64,000 nucleotides of DNA. It comes from Entoloma clypeatum. Lineage: Eukaryota > Basidiomycota > Agaricomycetes > Agaricales > Entolomataceae. Below the pieces are notes generated by a model. That model ran no database searches. It worked only from the letters and a program-made list of their open reading frames with translations, and was not told the origin of the DNA. The stretch lies in the NCBI GenBank assembly GCA_963565915.1, contig OY751489.1, forward strand, positions 2,914,001 to 2,978,000, given 5' to 3'. Both the position numbers and the translations under genes were made by a program. Of the stretch, positions 32,528 through 45,088 are shown piece after piece (position 1 is the first letter of the stretch; every line of letters begins with the position of its first letter).

Positions 32528-34404
32528 ATGAAGGCAAGCTTGTTCCCCCTCTTCTCTCCCTTCATCTTACTCACGTCCACAGATCGCAGTCGAAGGATGC
32601 TGCCACGGCGAGCTCGACGCAATCTATTCACAAATTTCGCGTCTTGAAGCCCAGCATCACTACAAAGTCGACCTTCTCCTCATCTGCGGCGACTTTCAAG
32701 CCATTCGCAATCACGCCGATCTCCAATGTATGGCTGTTCCGCACAAGTACAAAGAACTCAAGGATTTCCACAAGTAGGTGGGACCCCTCCTATGCTCTTC
32801 CAAAGACCTTGATCAATTGACCAGTCTCCGAAAGATATTACTCTGGTGAAAAGACCGCGCCAATCCTTACCATCGTTATCGGTGGAAATCATGAGGCCTC
32901 AAATTATATGTGGGAACTGTTGGTGTTTTATCCACATTTATTCGATACGCACCTTCTTCATAGCCGTCCAGATACCACGGCGGATGGCTTGCACCCAACA
33001 TCTACTTCCTCGGTCATGCGGGTAGTGTTCTCGTAAACGGCATCCGCATATCTGGTTCCTCGGGAATCTTCAAAGCACACGATTTTCCTCTAGGTGCGTG
33101 CCATAGTTTCGACATACCATAGACTTAATCCCATCGCTCAGGGAGCTACGAAAAGCTTCCCTACGACTCCAGCACAATGCGCAGTATCTACCACATCCGC
33201 GAATTTTGCGTCAGGAGACTTTCTCTTGTGAGTAGCGCCTCTCAGTTTCCCAAGCTCTCATCCCCTGTTGCCGACACGCAGCTCCCGTTCCCAGACATCT
33301 TCCTGTCTCATGACTGGCCGCACCAGATCGAACACTATGGAAACCTTCCCGGCCTCCTCGCGCGCAAAAACTTTCTCCGCCCGGACATCGATGCGCGTCG
33401 TCTCGGGTCCCCACCACTCATGGGGTTGCTGATGACGCTTCAGCCCAGGTGGTGGTTCGCAGCGCACCTGCATGTGAGGTACGAAGCGGCGGTGATACAT
33501 GGTGCGAGCAGAGCCGGGGATACGATAGGGGAACAGAATGCAGGGCCGGAAGTGAGGAATCCAGACGAGATTGTGATAGATGATGGGGATGAGGAGGAAA
33601 GAGGGCAAGAAGGACCCAATAACGGGACTGAAACGGCCTCTAGTACCAGTGAAGGTGCAGGACATCGAGCCGTGCGGAATCCGGACGAGATCACTTTGGA
33701 GGATGAAGAGCAAGATGTCGCAGCACTGCCCCCAGCAGTGCCTCAGCCGCCAGTAACCAAATTTCTGGCCTTGGACAAATGTTTACCGAAACGACAGTTC
33801 CTCGAGGTGCTCTCTCATTCGCCCTGGGATGGCGTCCAGCTTACCTTTCCTTGCTTTACCAGATCATCGACGTGGACCCAGCCGATCTTACACACGAACT
33901 CCCCCTAGCAAACACCAGCCAAACACCACACCCCAACCTTGGTCCCCCCGGTCCGCCAACTCAACCAAATATCCACCTTGCCACCTCGTCACCAAGACCC
34001 AGACTAGCCTACGACCCAGTGTGGCTCGCCATAACCCGCGCCTTCCACCCCTATTTCTCCGTCACCCGGGCACAACTACCTTTCCCTGATGAGAAAACGG
34101 CGCGCGACAGCGTGAAAACAGAACTCGGATGGGTAATGGAACATGTTCCAAAAAAGCTAGGAGGATGGGAGGTCGATGCTTGTCAACACTTCTGGCGGGG
34201 TGTGCCAGACGTGGGACTTGGGCAGAAGCGAAGCAACGGACAACGTGAGTTTTTTTTAACCCGGTTACACCCCCAGAATGTTGACACGTAAGTTACGTTG
34301 AAGCCTCGTGTTACACGAACCCCCAAACGGAGGCCTTCTGTTCGCTGTTGGAAATTGAGAACAAGGTCAACCCTAGGCCGGTTTCGGGAGGACGCCTCGG
34401 ATGA
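32528..34404 (+). CDS. DBR1: RNA lariat debranching enzyme
   Basis: Cleaves the 2'-5' bond of excised intron lariats in the nucleus; metallophosphoesterase fold. Eight exons: 32528-32533 (Met-Lys only), 32583-32773, 32835-32918, 32972-33093, 33142-33237, 33282-33806, 33863-34244, 34304-34404. The first intron starts GC (GCAAGC); the others start GT. Metal-binding motifs in order: [37 protein letters not shown] and FAAHLHV. The C-terminal DBR1 domain reads [13 protein letters not shown] and ELGWVMEHV, and the last exon gives [19 protein letters not shown]. An acidic insert with two copies of R-N-P-D-E-I (about 33560 and 33690) separates the catalytic and C-terminal parts. Exon joins are my reading, supported by restored family motifs. 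Confidence 0.92.
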
Positions 34405-34514
34405 GACACGTTCATGTGCTATGTACCTGATAACGAAATACATATGTGGGTTACGGCTTTACTTAGTGGGGCGGAAATGGGGCGGAAAACAAGTGGTATC
34501 AGTAAGACCAGCTC

Positions 34515-35479
34515 TCAAACGCTCATTTTCATTGAAATTGGCGGGTGTGGCTCGTAGCCCTCGATTACAAAATCCTCATACACAAATTGCTCGATATCTT
34601 CGATGCCCTGCCTCTTCCAACGCAGCTTCGGAAACTTCCTGGGCTCCCTCTTCAGCTGCTCCTCCAACGCCTCGGCATGGTCGCGGTACACATGCGCGTC
34701 GCCAAGCTGAATGACAAGTTCATGCGCCTCCGTGCCCGTGACGTGCGCGATCATGTGCGTCAGCAGGGCGTACGACGCGATGTTGAACGGGATCCCGAGG
34801 CCGAGGTCGGCGGAGCGCTGGAACATGAGACAGGAGAGCTTGGGCTTAGAATCGGGTGGGGTGGGGAGGTGCACGTAGAACTGGCACATCATATGACACG
34901 GCGGAAGCGCCATCTGCGGGATATCTATATTATCGATTCATGAATACAGATTAGTTGCTTGGAAAGGAGGTGGAGGATTCACGACGCACCTTTGGGATTC
35001 CACGCACTCAGGATGATCCTCCGATCCGTCGGATCCTCCTTGATCTTTCGAATGCAGTCCCGCAGCTGATCCACACCCTCCCCGGTGTAATCCTTGTCGC
35101 AATCGGCATACTCGGCCCCAAAATGCCGCCACTGGAACCCATACACAGGACCTAAGTCGCCTTCCCGGCGGTGACGCAGCCCGCGGCTGTCGAGGAACGT
35201 CCGCGACCCGTTGCCGTCCCAGATCTTGACACCGCGCTGGGAGAGGAGTGCTGCGTCCGTTTTTCCGTGGACGAACCAGAGGAGCTCCTCGATGATGCCG
35301 CGGTGGAATGTGCGCTTGGTGGTAAGGAGGGGGAGAGTGGCGTCCGCAAGGGAGAAGCGGAAGGATGGAGGGGCGAAGATGGAGAGGGTGCCGGTGCCAG
35401 TGCGGTCAGGTCGAATGGCGCCAGTGTCGAGGACGCGTCGGATAAGGTCAAGGTATTGCTGCTCTTCGTGGATTGACAT
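34515..35479 (-). CDS. CDC21: Thymidylate synthase
   Basis: Converts dUMP to dTMP using methylenetetrahydrofolate. Exon 1 (35479-34990) has [67 protein letters not shown] and [14 protein letters not shown]. The 65-nt intron (34989-34925) interrupts the Asp codon of [11 protein letters not shown]; exon 2 (34924-34515) holds the catalytic Cys in [30 protein letters not shown] and the C-terminal MKMSV. An in-frame Met 13 codons upstream (35518) is possible, but [10 protein letters not shown] fits the family start. Length about 299 aa, normal. Convergent with DBR1, 110 bp apart. Confidence 0.95.
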
Positions 35480-35571
35480 TCTGGCGCGTCGAGGTGTGGT
35501 GCCAGACGCCAGTGTCACGCCTCACGTGACAAAGTCATGTATATTTCATAGAAGATACATATAAGTAAGAT

Positions 35572-37184
35572 CTATGCAGACTCATACCCATGCTTACCCG
35601 GAACGACGCCAAACGCACCCCCGCCTCTTCCGAACATCCGCCTCAAATCCCCAACAAGTTCCTCGGGCTTCTCGTGTGCGGCAAAATGGCCTCCACTCTC
35701 ATGTTCAGACTCAAACACCAGATGCTGAGATTGCAGCCAGCTGGGAAAACTATGAAATTATCGCATGCAAAGGGAGTAGCTTGCTTACCCCCGTGGAAAT
35801 TTCACGAGTTCTTTCGGGAAAAACGAGTATCCTACAGGAATGTTCGTCATCTCACATCCATAGAACGGGCCATCACCTTGCATGACTTCGCGATAGATGC
35901 GCAGAGAAGCAGCTGGTCCGGCGCGGGAGAAGTAGTATATCGAAATCCAGGTCAACACTAGAACATTCAAGCCATGAATGCCTGGCCACGATGGAAACGG
36001 GCTAGTAAAAAAACAGAACGCACCTTCGTCGTCCTCCCAACAATACGAATCTGTCCATGCGACCAACTTTTCATAGATCCAAGCCAGTAATCCCACAGGC
36101 GAGTCGGCCAATGCGTAGCCCAGGGTCTGCGGTTTCGTGGACTGTTCAATCACGTACCCCTGCCCAGACTTTACAAAGTCCTCGGTACGCATAAGACCAT
36201 CCTGATCGCTGGCACTGTAACCGAGGGATGGGATGTATGATAGAATGTGAGAAAATAATAAGAGGGGTCGGCTGAGGGACGGAGGTTCAGGTCTAGGTAT
36301 AACAAATGAAAGTCAGAGTCGCGCAGAACAAGAAGGGTCAATCTACTCACATGGGCATGTTGGTATGCCAGGCTTTGTTGTGCTTCGGGCCATATAGGCT
36401 AGCCATTTTCTTGGCGACCTATAGGGAAATGAGCAATCACCTTTAATGCATTCTACGCAATTCACCCTATACCCCCAGTCACCTCCTTGGGTCACTGAAG
36501 TTCACAGTGTCAGATGGCCAAGGATATGATGAAAGATCTACCGACGCACCGTATTCCTCGTATCCGAGCGCTAGCATCAATTTGTGTCCGACCTTCACAA
36601 GGACGACGGCCAAGGTTGAAATTACGACGGAAAATCCGAGGCAGTACTGACCTCGGCATATTGAGCGATCCTGAAGCCTTTCTTTGACGGTGCAGTTGAG
36701 AACCCATATCCAGGGAGGCTCAAAGCAACAACGTGGAAGCTTGGATGATTGGCTGAAGCCTGCACAAGAAGTGGCAAGATCTTGCGGACTTCAATGAAAC
36801 TGCCAGGCCCTGTGCAATGTGTCTGGCCAATTCTTATTTGAATGATTGTGAGCACGTACAGCCGTGAACGAACAAGAGGGGTATCGCGTCCCCAACCTCG
36901 CTCCTTTTATGCACATAATGGATGTTGAGTATCCCAAACCCGTCGACGTCGATGTCTCGCGTGAATTGGGGCAATTCGGCGTTGAGAGCGGCTTCGTGCT
37001 TTCTCCATTGATAACCATCCTTCCAGTGGTTGGCGAGACGCTTTACGTCGGAGAGGGGCGCTCCGTAGGACCATCCTGCTTCATCTAGCTCGTCAGGAAA
37101 GGTGGCAAGGGCCAGCTTTTCCTTGAGGAGGGTGATTTGGGACTCTGGGATGGAAATGTGGAAAGGGGACTCTGGGTGTGACAT
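35572..37184 (-). CDS. Epoxide hydrolase (microsomal type), copy 2
   Basis: Paralogue of the gene at 26199-27797 with the same motif order and matching intron positions. Exon 1 (from 37184) reads [46 protein letters not shown] and [18 protein letters not shown]. The intron inside HGW is followed by [11 protein letters not shown] and [14 protein letters not shown]. The next intron begins GTCAGT, whereas copy 1 has GC at this place. Then [10 protein letters not shown], the nucleophile TQGGDWG, the lid ([23 protein letters not shown]), [17 protein letters not shown] and the base His in [22 protein letters not shown]; ends ESA-stop at 35572. Likely detoxification of, or growth on, epoxides; substrate unknown. 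Confidence 0.9.
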
Positions 37185-38864
37185 TGGTGAGGCGAAGTTG
37201 TGTGAAGACACACCCTGGAGTGACCCGACTGGTTGCATCCACGCTTTGACAGGCGTGGCAGAAGCTCTCAGTGAAGAGAATAGGGAGTAAGTACTCACTG
37301 TCATTTCAGCCCAATTCGCCGGTACCAAGGTCACTGTAAGCCCTTGTAGGCAGTACCGTAAAATTTCTCCTGTCCCCGAATTCAATCCCGTACGAGGCCG
37401 CGTGTGCGAACCCAGGCGCATTTAACGCACGTCGCCCCTCTAACCCGTAAACCCGCTGCTGTAAGTACCTGGCTTCGTGCTCCACTCCCCTGGCGAGTCC
37501 GATGCGCCCGCGACGCGTATTCCGCCTCTCTAATGACCCTCGTCACTTACATAGCTACACGCCTCCCTACTTTAACCCATCCAGTCCTCGGCCTTACGTG
37601 AGGTTACAGTCCAGGGAGGAAGTAGACTCACCGCCAATGGATACCAACTATGATCCACGGCTTCCTGCTGGTTTCACTTCAGCAGACCTGACGGCGAACT
37701 TCGAAGCTGTTGCATTCAGATGGGAGAACCCAGGGAGAGCCTTTTTACAATCCATTCTTGTAGAAATATCATTTCATCGATTTCTGGACATGTTTTTCTT
37801 GCTTGTTCGGGTCAAATTGCTGCAATCATGATGAATGCGCCAGTTTCGTATGGAGCTCGATTCACTGGCATGACTACCAATGCCATCGAATGTCGTGGCG
37901 CGTTACGGCGCGAGGTACACTAGTTACGAGCTCTCTGCAATGACGAAAATATAAAACGTGCCAGGAGGAGCAATACGTGCAGACCAAATCGTGCATTACA
38001 GCTAATCGCGGAACTTAGGGCGCGAGCCGCGGATTTCAGTGGTGATACTTAGAGTATATGACAGGATACAAAGCATTCTATTCGACAATTCCGTTTCACC
38101 ACCCAAAATTTGCCGTGGAAAAAAAAAATGTTTTGGGCAGCGCACCTCGACACTGGGCTCTGGTCAGCCGATGACGGAGTTTATATCTAGAAAACTCGAC
38201 TGGTCAATGGAGAGATCCACTGAGCGAATGCGCTCTCGAGTCTATCGAGTGTGTATGTGAGGGTCCTCCAAGCAAGGGGTCATGGTTATTTCCCCACGGC
38301 GGACATGTCCGGGGAAAGTAACGTTGATGTGGGGATGTCCATTGGTTATCCCCGATCATGATCAAGATGAATGACATGACCGAGCCGCTGGGCGGACGGT
38401 TTCTGTCCTTGTAGATGGATGCACCATTGGAAGCGAAAGCATACAACTTGGCGTGCTGTTACTTGAAACTATCATTGGCTTGCTCTTCTGTGCTTCAATG
38501 GGGCCGGAATGCGCTGTGATTTTAGCAACAAGCTCCGGATTTTCCACTGGCGATTCTAGAAAACGGCTTGAAGGGAAATGTATTCATTTATGAAACTGAA
38601 ACCGGGGTGATGGCTGTTGAGGGTCAATTCGCGCCGACCGGCGATGACTCGGGGGAAGGGCGAGGGGCGGACTGTGCGAGGAAAGTGTGCTAAACGTAGG
38701 TTCGGATATGTCCCGCAAGGAATGAGATGTCCTTGATCCGGTTTACCCTGTAGTTATATGTACACCGATGAAGTTGGTCATTATAAATGTACATAAACAA
38801 CGAACGGTTTATAAAACAGAGACTCGATGGCGTCTTAATTCATCACAACGTCTGCCCCTCACCA
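37185..38864. other. Intergenic region upstream of GDH2
   Basis: About 1.7 kb with no gene I can support. A short frame at 37637-37740 (MDTNYDPRLPAGFTSADL) looks protein-like but has no continuation. GTG-rich and AT-rich stretches near 38000-38600 show no repeats matching the transposons. The proximal part presumably holds the GDH2 promoter. Confidence 0.4.
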
Positions 38865-41800
38865 ATGTCCTCACCATCACCTCAAGATTCTACGCGTAGT
38901 ATTGACCCTGACATCCTCGCCGCGTTGAGTCCCACGTCGGCGCGTAATGGCAGCGATCCCTCCCTCAATCGAGTGAAGAATCTTCCCGGATATACCACCC
39001 CAGTATTCAAGGGTAAAGATGAACAACGTGCGCTCGTCCAGAGCGATGTTGCAGCCAAGGTACTCGCTCCTTTTGTCGAGATCTACAAATTAGCCTGACA
39101 CTGGGCTCCCTTCCAGGGTTTTATCCCGCGAGAGCTCGTCGCCGGCGAGGTCAACTGGTTCTACACCAATCTAGGCATCGACGATACATATTTCCAGAAC
39201 GAGGAACGCAGTGTCATTTCTGATCACATTATCGCGCTCTTTGGTGCAAAAATCCTAGCGTACACCAAACACGATCCCAGTAAACTCGTCATCGATCTTG
39301 AGAAGATAGACGAAAAGGGCGCGACCTTCATTCACACCAGTCCGCCTGGTCTGACGCTGACTGAAGGTCCGGGATCGACATGCGAAACAAGGTTGGTTTC
39401 CCCTTCTGCCTTTTTCAAGCCCCGACATCATCTGAATTGGTCTGGTGCATCTCAGGATAGACCACTTATTCCTTGATAATTCCACACCACAGAATGCGTT
39501 CCGCCTAGAAACTTTCCGCTCTACAGGATCCATCTCAGCGACTGCCTCACAACAACTTCGTTGCTACTTCGTGACAAAATGCAAATTTCCATCCACTCCT
39601 CCCCAAGCGGGCCAGACCAAGACTGACATCACATCCGTCTCGGACTCGGTTTTCTTGGAAAAGGCTACTGCCAATACCCTGGATATTTATCAAAAGGTAC
39701 GTTCTCAAGCCTATCAGGAAGAAACATACGGTCTAACATGTCATCACAGGTAATGTGGAATGTGGAGTCCCGTCATGGCCCTGTTATCGAGGTATTTGAA
39801 GTTGAAGGCACTCGAGAGAGGCGCCTGGTTATTGGGCACAAGATGGGCAGCACCTCCAAATTCTTCAGGTTTGTCACAGCATGAGCCAACCTCTCTCGAC
39901 TGACAACCTCGCCAGCGCTCTGTCCAACCTTTATCATTTTTACTCTTTGTACTCCGCTCGCAAATACGTTGGTTAGTATCACATCTGTCTCGAGTTTTCT
40001 CTGCTGAGAGACTCTTGCTATAGAGCAATTTTCCAACGGCATCACCATCATCTCCCTTTACCTCAACCCCCTCCCCGATGCCAATGCGCCCCCCATTGAG
40101 CATTCCATTTTCCAGGTCATGAAAGAAGTCTCCCTTCTCTTCTGTCTACCCGACAACCCTTACTTCCTTCCTGGGGTGCACGCCGTCCAAGAAGCCACTT
40201 ATGCCTGTTAGTACCCGAAGCCCCCCCCCCCCCCCCCCTTTTCTTTTGCCGTACCGATCTAATCACTTTCACGATAGATTCTGGATGGATTTTTGCGCAA
40301 CATTTCTGCAACCGCCTTGGACCTGCATACCTCCAACTCAAGAATGTTCTCGACGAAAATGACCCGACACATGCTGAAGTGCTCAACAACATCAAGCGTC
40401 GTTTCCGTGAGGAGACCTTTACTCGCGAGAGTATTGCACAGATCATCCATGCCTACCCCGAACTAGTTGGTCTTATATGCGCAAATCCTCTCTCTTCAAT
40501 TAATCCAATTTACCTGTGCCAGATCCGCCTGTTGTATGTCAATTTTGCAATGACGCACTACCCGACCAATGACGACTCCAAACTGATGTAAGCCTGAGAC
40601 TGGTGAGGGTATGGAACGAGGATACTCATCTCTTCCCGCAGGCCAACACTGTCATACCAGCGTCTGCAAATTACTCAGCCGTTATCGGACGAAGATCTCT
40701 ATGATAAGATCCGGCGCACTGTCAATAATAAGCACGAGCTCCAGGTCTTCGAAAGCTTCTTGATTTTTAACAAGTTTGTCCCGATCTTATCAATTGCCTA
40801 TCGGCAGCGTCATAACTGCTACTCCACAGGAATGTCCTTAAGACCAACTTCTATCAACCTACCAAGGTGGCGTTGTCCTTCCGCCTAGCACCTGACTTCC
40901 TGCCCGAAATCGAGTATCCGAAGAAGCCATTTGGCATGTTCATTGTTATTGGTTGGTTGTCCTTCCCCTAAGTATCGTCTCTAGATAGCTTACTGGGTCA
41001 ATTTGTACAGGAAATGACTTTAGAGGCTTCCATATCCGCTTCCACGATGTGGCTCGTGGAGGAATCCGACTTGTCATGTCCCGAAACAAGGAGTAGGTTT
41101 ATGTGTCCCTGTAATTTATTTTGAGCTGACGATATGTGCGTGGTCAGGAATTATTCGATCAACCAGAGAATGTTGTAAGGCTCATCCATCCTTTTTGTGA
41201 TTACTCGCTCAAAAAAATATCTTCAGGTTCGACGAGAATTATGCATTGGCATCTACTCAAAATTTGAAGAATAAGGATATCCCTGAAGGAGGCGCCAAGG
41301 GTACCATCCTTCCTTCGTGCGTCTCTCAATATACTCGCGTCTGGAAGCATTCTCATCCTTCTCGTGCGCAGACTCGGTGCGAACCCTCGTCGTTGCTTCG
41401 AGAAATATGTCGATGCGAGTTCACTGTCTTCCTCCCTTTTTATGACGCTTTTTTTGACTGCAATTATCCCAGGCAATCGTGGACCTCCTTATCCCGGGAC
41501 AAACCCCTGGAATCAAGGAACGTCTGGTGGATCTCTATGAGAAGCCTGAGATCCTATTCTTTGGCCCAGATGAGGGTACTGCGGACATGATGGACTGGGC
41601 TGCGTGTAAGTATAGATTTTGGTTTGGTGTTTTCGCAGTTGATCAGGAATCCTCTTCGAAAATAGTGCATGCACGGGAGCGAGGCGCCGAGACATGGTGG
41701 AAGTCTTTCACTACTGGGAAGAGCGCGGCAAAACTAGGTGGAATACCTCACGACACATATGGCATGACTTCGAAGTCCATTCGCCAATATGTGTTGGGTA

Positions 41801-43135
41801 TATACAAACAGCTTGGTTTGAGGGAGAAGGATGTCACCAAGGTTCAGACTGGCGGTCCTGGTCAGTTATCTTCGATTTGACATATCTCTGACCTTTCACT
41901 GATTTTGATTTGTTTTTCCATTACAGATGGTGACCTTGGCTCCAGTACGTCGATGATTGTGCCATAATCGCATCCTGGTTACTGATTGTTTTAGATGAGA
42001 TTCTTTTGTCCAATGACAAGACCATTGTAATCATTGACGGAAGTGGCGTTCTCGCCGATCCTGCTGGTCTCCATCGCGAGGAACTTACCCGCCTTGCCAA
42101 GCTTCGTATCCCCGTCAGCAATTTCAACAAGTCAAAGCTAAGCAAAGATGGATACTTGGTTAAGGTGGAAGATCAAGACGTTAAACTTCCTTGTAAGATG
42201 GGTTGCTTCTGATATTGTGATGGCCCTCATTGGACTCCGATTTAGCTGGCGAAATCGTCATTGATGGTACGGACTTCCGAAATGGCGCTCACTTGCGATT
42301 CAAGGCCGATCTTTTCGTGCCTTGCGGCGGACGGTGACTGACCTCGTATCTCCTTTGTTAATCCAGCATCGCTGAAGTTTATTCATCAGACCTGAAGCAG
42401 TCAACATCTCCAATGTGGCTGCTCTCGTAGACGCCGAAGGCAAACCTCATTTCAAATATATCGTTGAAGGCGCGAATCTGTTCTTCACTCAACAAGCGCG
42501 TTTGCACCTCGAGAAACGCAAAGTTGTTCTATTCAAGGATTCCAGTGCCAACAAGGGTGGTGTTACCAGTTCCTCCCTCGAAGTTCTTGCCGGTCTCGCT
42601 CTCTCGACGGAGGAGTACACCAACCTGATGATCTTCAAAGATGGCCAACCCTCCGAGTTCTACAAAAGCTATGTCAAGGATGTTCAAGAAAAGATTTCCG
42701 AAAATGCCGCTGCGGAGTTCCAGTGCATCTGGCGTGAACATGCTCGACTTAACGGGGCGAAGGCACGAACAACGATCTCGGACGAATTGTCTTCGACGTT
42801 GAATAACCTCCAAGCGGAGCTTGAGGCTTCGGACCTGTTTGACGATCTTCCTAGCAGGAGGGGGGTAATGAACCGCGCGATTCCGCAAACTCTGGTGAAG
42901 GAGATTGGGCTTGATACGTTGTTGAAGAGACTGCCTCTGCCATACCAGAAGGCGCTGTTTGCGAGCTACGTGTCTTCACACTTCGTAAGGATGTTCTCTC
43001 TCAATTCCACGACTTGTCGGATATTTATTAGTCTCTATTTTCTTTTAGATATATAAATATGGTGTCAACGCATCCAGCGTTGACTTCTTCCATTTTGCGA
43101 GAGACCTTGCTGGACCACAGGGGAACAAAAACTAG
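38865..43135 (+). CDS. GDH2: NAD-specific glutamate dehydrogenase (large type)
   Basis: Large gene with about 18 short introns. Exon 1 (38865-39059) reads MSSPSPQDSTRSIDPDILAAL; exon 2 starts at 39117 (GFIPRELVAGEVNWFY). Further segments: LVIGHKMGSTSKFF, YLNPLPDANAPPIEHSIFQ, GWIFAQHFCNRLGPAYLQLK, PTLSYQRLQITQPLSDEDLYD, TNFYQPTKVALSFRL, then the catalytic/substrate region FRGFHIRFHDVARGGIRLVMS, ALASTQNLKNKDIPEGGAKG, the nucleotide-binding part (FFGPDEGTADMMDWAA, KLGGIPHDTYGMTSKSIRQY, LVPCGGR-type FVPCGGR, YIVEGANLFFTQQAR, LFKDSSANKGGVTSSSLEVLAGL). The last intron precedes IYKYGVNASSVDFFHF, ending NKN-stop. It deaminates glutamate to 2-oxoglutarate with NAD for catabolic nitrogen/carbon use. 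The intron near 40218-40238 holds a long poly-C run. Confidence 0.94.
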
Positions 43136-43424
43136 ACTCGTGTTGCTTGATGCTACCTCGTGGACTTTTGATTTGATCTGTGTGGAAAAGGGGGGAAGGA
43201 TTTGAATAGTAATTCGGATGTACAACTATAATCATGGAATTTGACGCGGAACAGCCCATCTCATCGTCTCCATTCGTGCTCAGATCCACGATGTCTGTCC
43301 ACCGGAAAGGCAGATGAGCTTGTTATCGCTGTTGAAGGGTACGTGGCGTCGTGCCAAGTGCTGAAGTCGTGTTTGTCCCGGTTGAAGACGGTTTCAACAC
43401 AACAAGATGTGCATCGGCTTATCG

Positions 43425-45088
43425 ATGGCTCTTAATGACTTGCTTGGGGAAGATCATGTCGCTTCTCCTTCAAATGGTTCTCTGCTCATTCCACAGGGCA
43501 CATTTGAAGAAATTCCCATCATGTCAGCCCTCTGTTTACCATTGATCATAGGACACACCACAATTCTCACCCAGAGACCTGGCAGACACAAGTAATCATG
43601 ATCCTGTCGCAAGACGCGCTCTCGCAAGGCTCATTCGCGATGCCTGTATAAATGTGCGACTCTCAATCTCTCCTGGGGTTTCCGATAACCAACCTCTGAA
43701 TGATCAGGTCGGGTTCTTCTATCGTAAGACCCAAACTTATCGCTCTTTCTGCACGGGATCCTTCAAAGTCCTCCAGTGAAGAATCATGGCATTCCCGAGG
43801 AACATATCCAGAGTGCTGTTGTGGTGGCGAAAGAATATTTCGGCCTGCCCCTTAGCAAGAAGCTAGAGGTGAGAACGAACTCCATATCATTGGATCCTTC
43901 TTCAAATAATAGATACCAGCTCGATATCAAGAAATCCGCTAACTTTAAGGGCTACACCGCTTTGTTGCAGGAGAACGCTAACCCAGAAAACCTCGGAGAC
44001 CTTCACGAAGGTTTTGACATCGGCTGGGAACCTGATCTTCCTCAATCAAAGACGTCCTCCGACATGAGCAATTCTGTCGATAGGCCCATGTCCGGATCCA
44101 ACGTTTGGCCAACAAATCCCCCTGGGCTCAAAGAAACAGTCTTGAGCTATTAGTGCGCTGTGTGCTTCACGATCGAGAATTAATCTCACCCATCTATCCA
44201 TCCCCATAGCCACGAGGCTGTCAAGCTCGGAAGAACACTCTTTCCCCTATTTGCACTAGCACTTGACCTTCCAGAGAATTTTTTCGAGGATAAGGTAGCC
44301 ATCGACATTTTTTTGGTCATGGTCTAATCGTGATCCATGCGTTTCTAAAGATCACTAGACCTGCTGCCATCATGCGGCTCCTTCATTACCCTTCGCAGCC
44401 GCCCACTATCGATATTGATGATCGACAGATCGGAATCGGAGCTCATACAGAGTGCGGGTGCTTTTCAACTTGACTTTCTAAATTCACCTGTGCATTGCAG
44501 CTACGAGGTTAGCATTTGTTACTACCAGATGCATGAATGGTAGTAATAACCGCCCGATTTTCGTTGCGTGGTGGGGTTAGTGCTTCACCATATTGTGGCA
44601 AGACAGCATAGGAGGTCTCCAAGTCCAGAATAGCACAGGGAAATGGATAGACGCCACCCCAATCCCGGGTACTCTTGTGGTCAAGTAAGTCTTACTCGAT
44701 TGGAAGGTGTTGGGTAAAGCAACCTTTGAGGGGATACTTTCAGCCTCGGAGATCAGTTTGCTCGCTGGACAAGTACGTCGCGTTTCTTGGCCTCGGTCCC
44801 AGTGACAAACATTTGACTGAAAGATGACGTCTTCAAATCGACACCTCACCGTGCCATCAATCGTTCTGGGGAAGAGCGGTATTCTATCCCACTTTTCTTT
44901 GGCACGGATTATGACGTACTCCTTGAGGTGCGTGCCTTCATCACGAATATTTCTATTTTCCCATCAATTGATGGGAACTGGGCCGAAAGCCCATTCCGAC
45001 CTGTGTTTCAGCAGAGACCCCAGCAAAATATGAGGTCATTCTGGCTGGAGAATATGTGAAATCTCGGTTGGAGTCTACTTACGCGTGA
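43425..45088 (+). CDS. Isopenicillin N synthase-like 2-oxoglutarate/Fe(II) dioxygenase
   Basis: Multi-exon gene. The start [14 protein letters not shown] (43425) is the best candidate; MCIGLS at 43407 is in the same frame. The N-terminal DIOX_N domain reads FEEIPI, then after an intron [42 protein letters not shown] and [13 protein letters not shown]. Middle: [21 protein letters not shown] and [13 protein letters not shown]. Catalytic domain: HYPSQPP, the metal-binding His and Asp in [37 protein letters not shown], the third ligand His in [11 protein letters not shown] and the cosubstrate Arg in [14 protein letters not shown]. It ends [12 protein letters not shown]. The substrate cannot be told; such enzymes act in secondary metabolism and purine or flavonoid-like oxidations. 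Confidence 0.87.

Noticed and set aside
40218..40238. Poly-C run as a regulatory element.
   Set aside because: It lies inside a GDH2 intron and is most simply a homopolymer; its length may also be a sequencing artefact.
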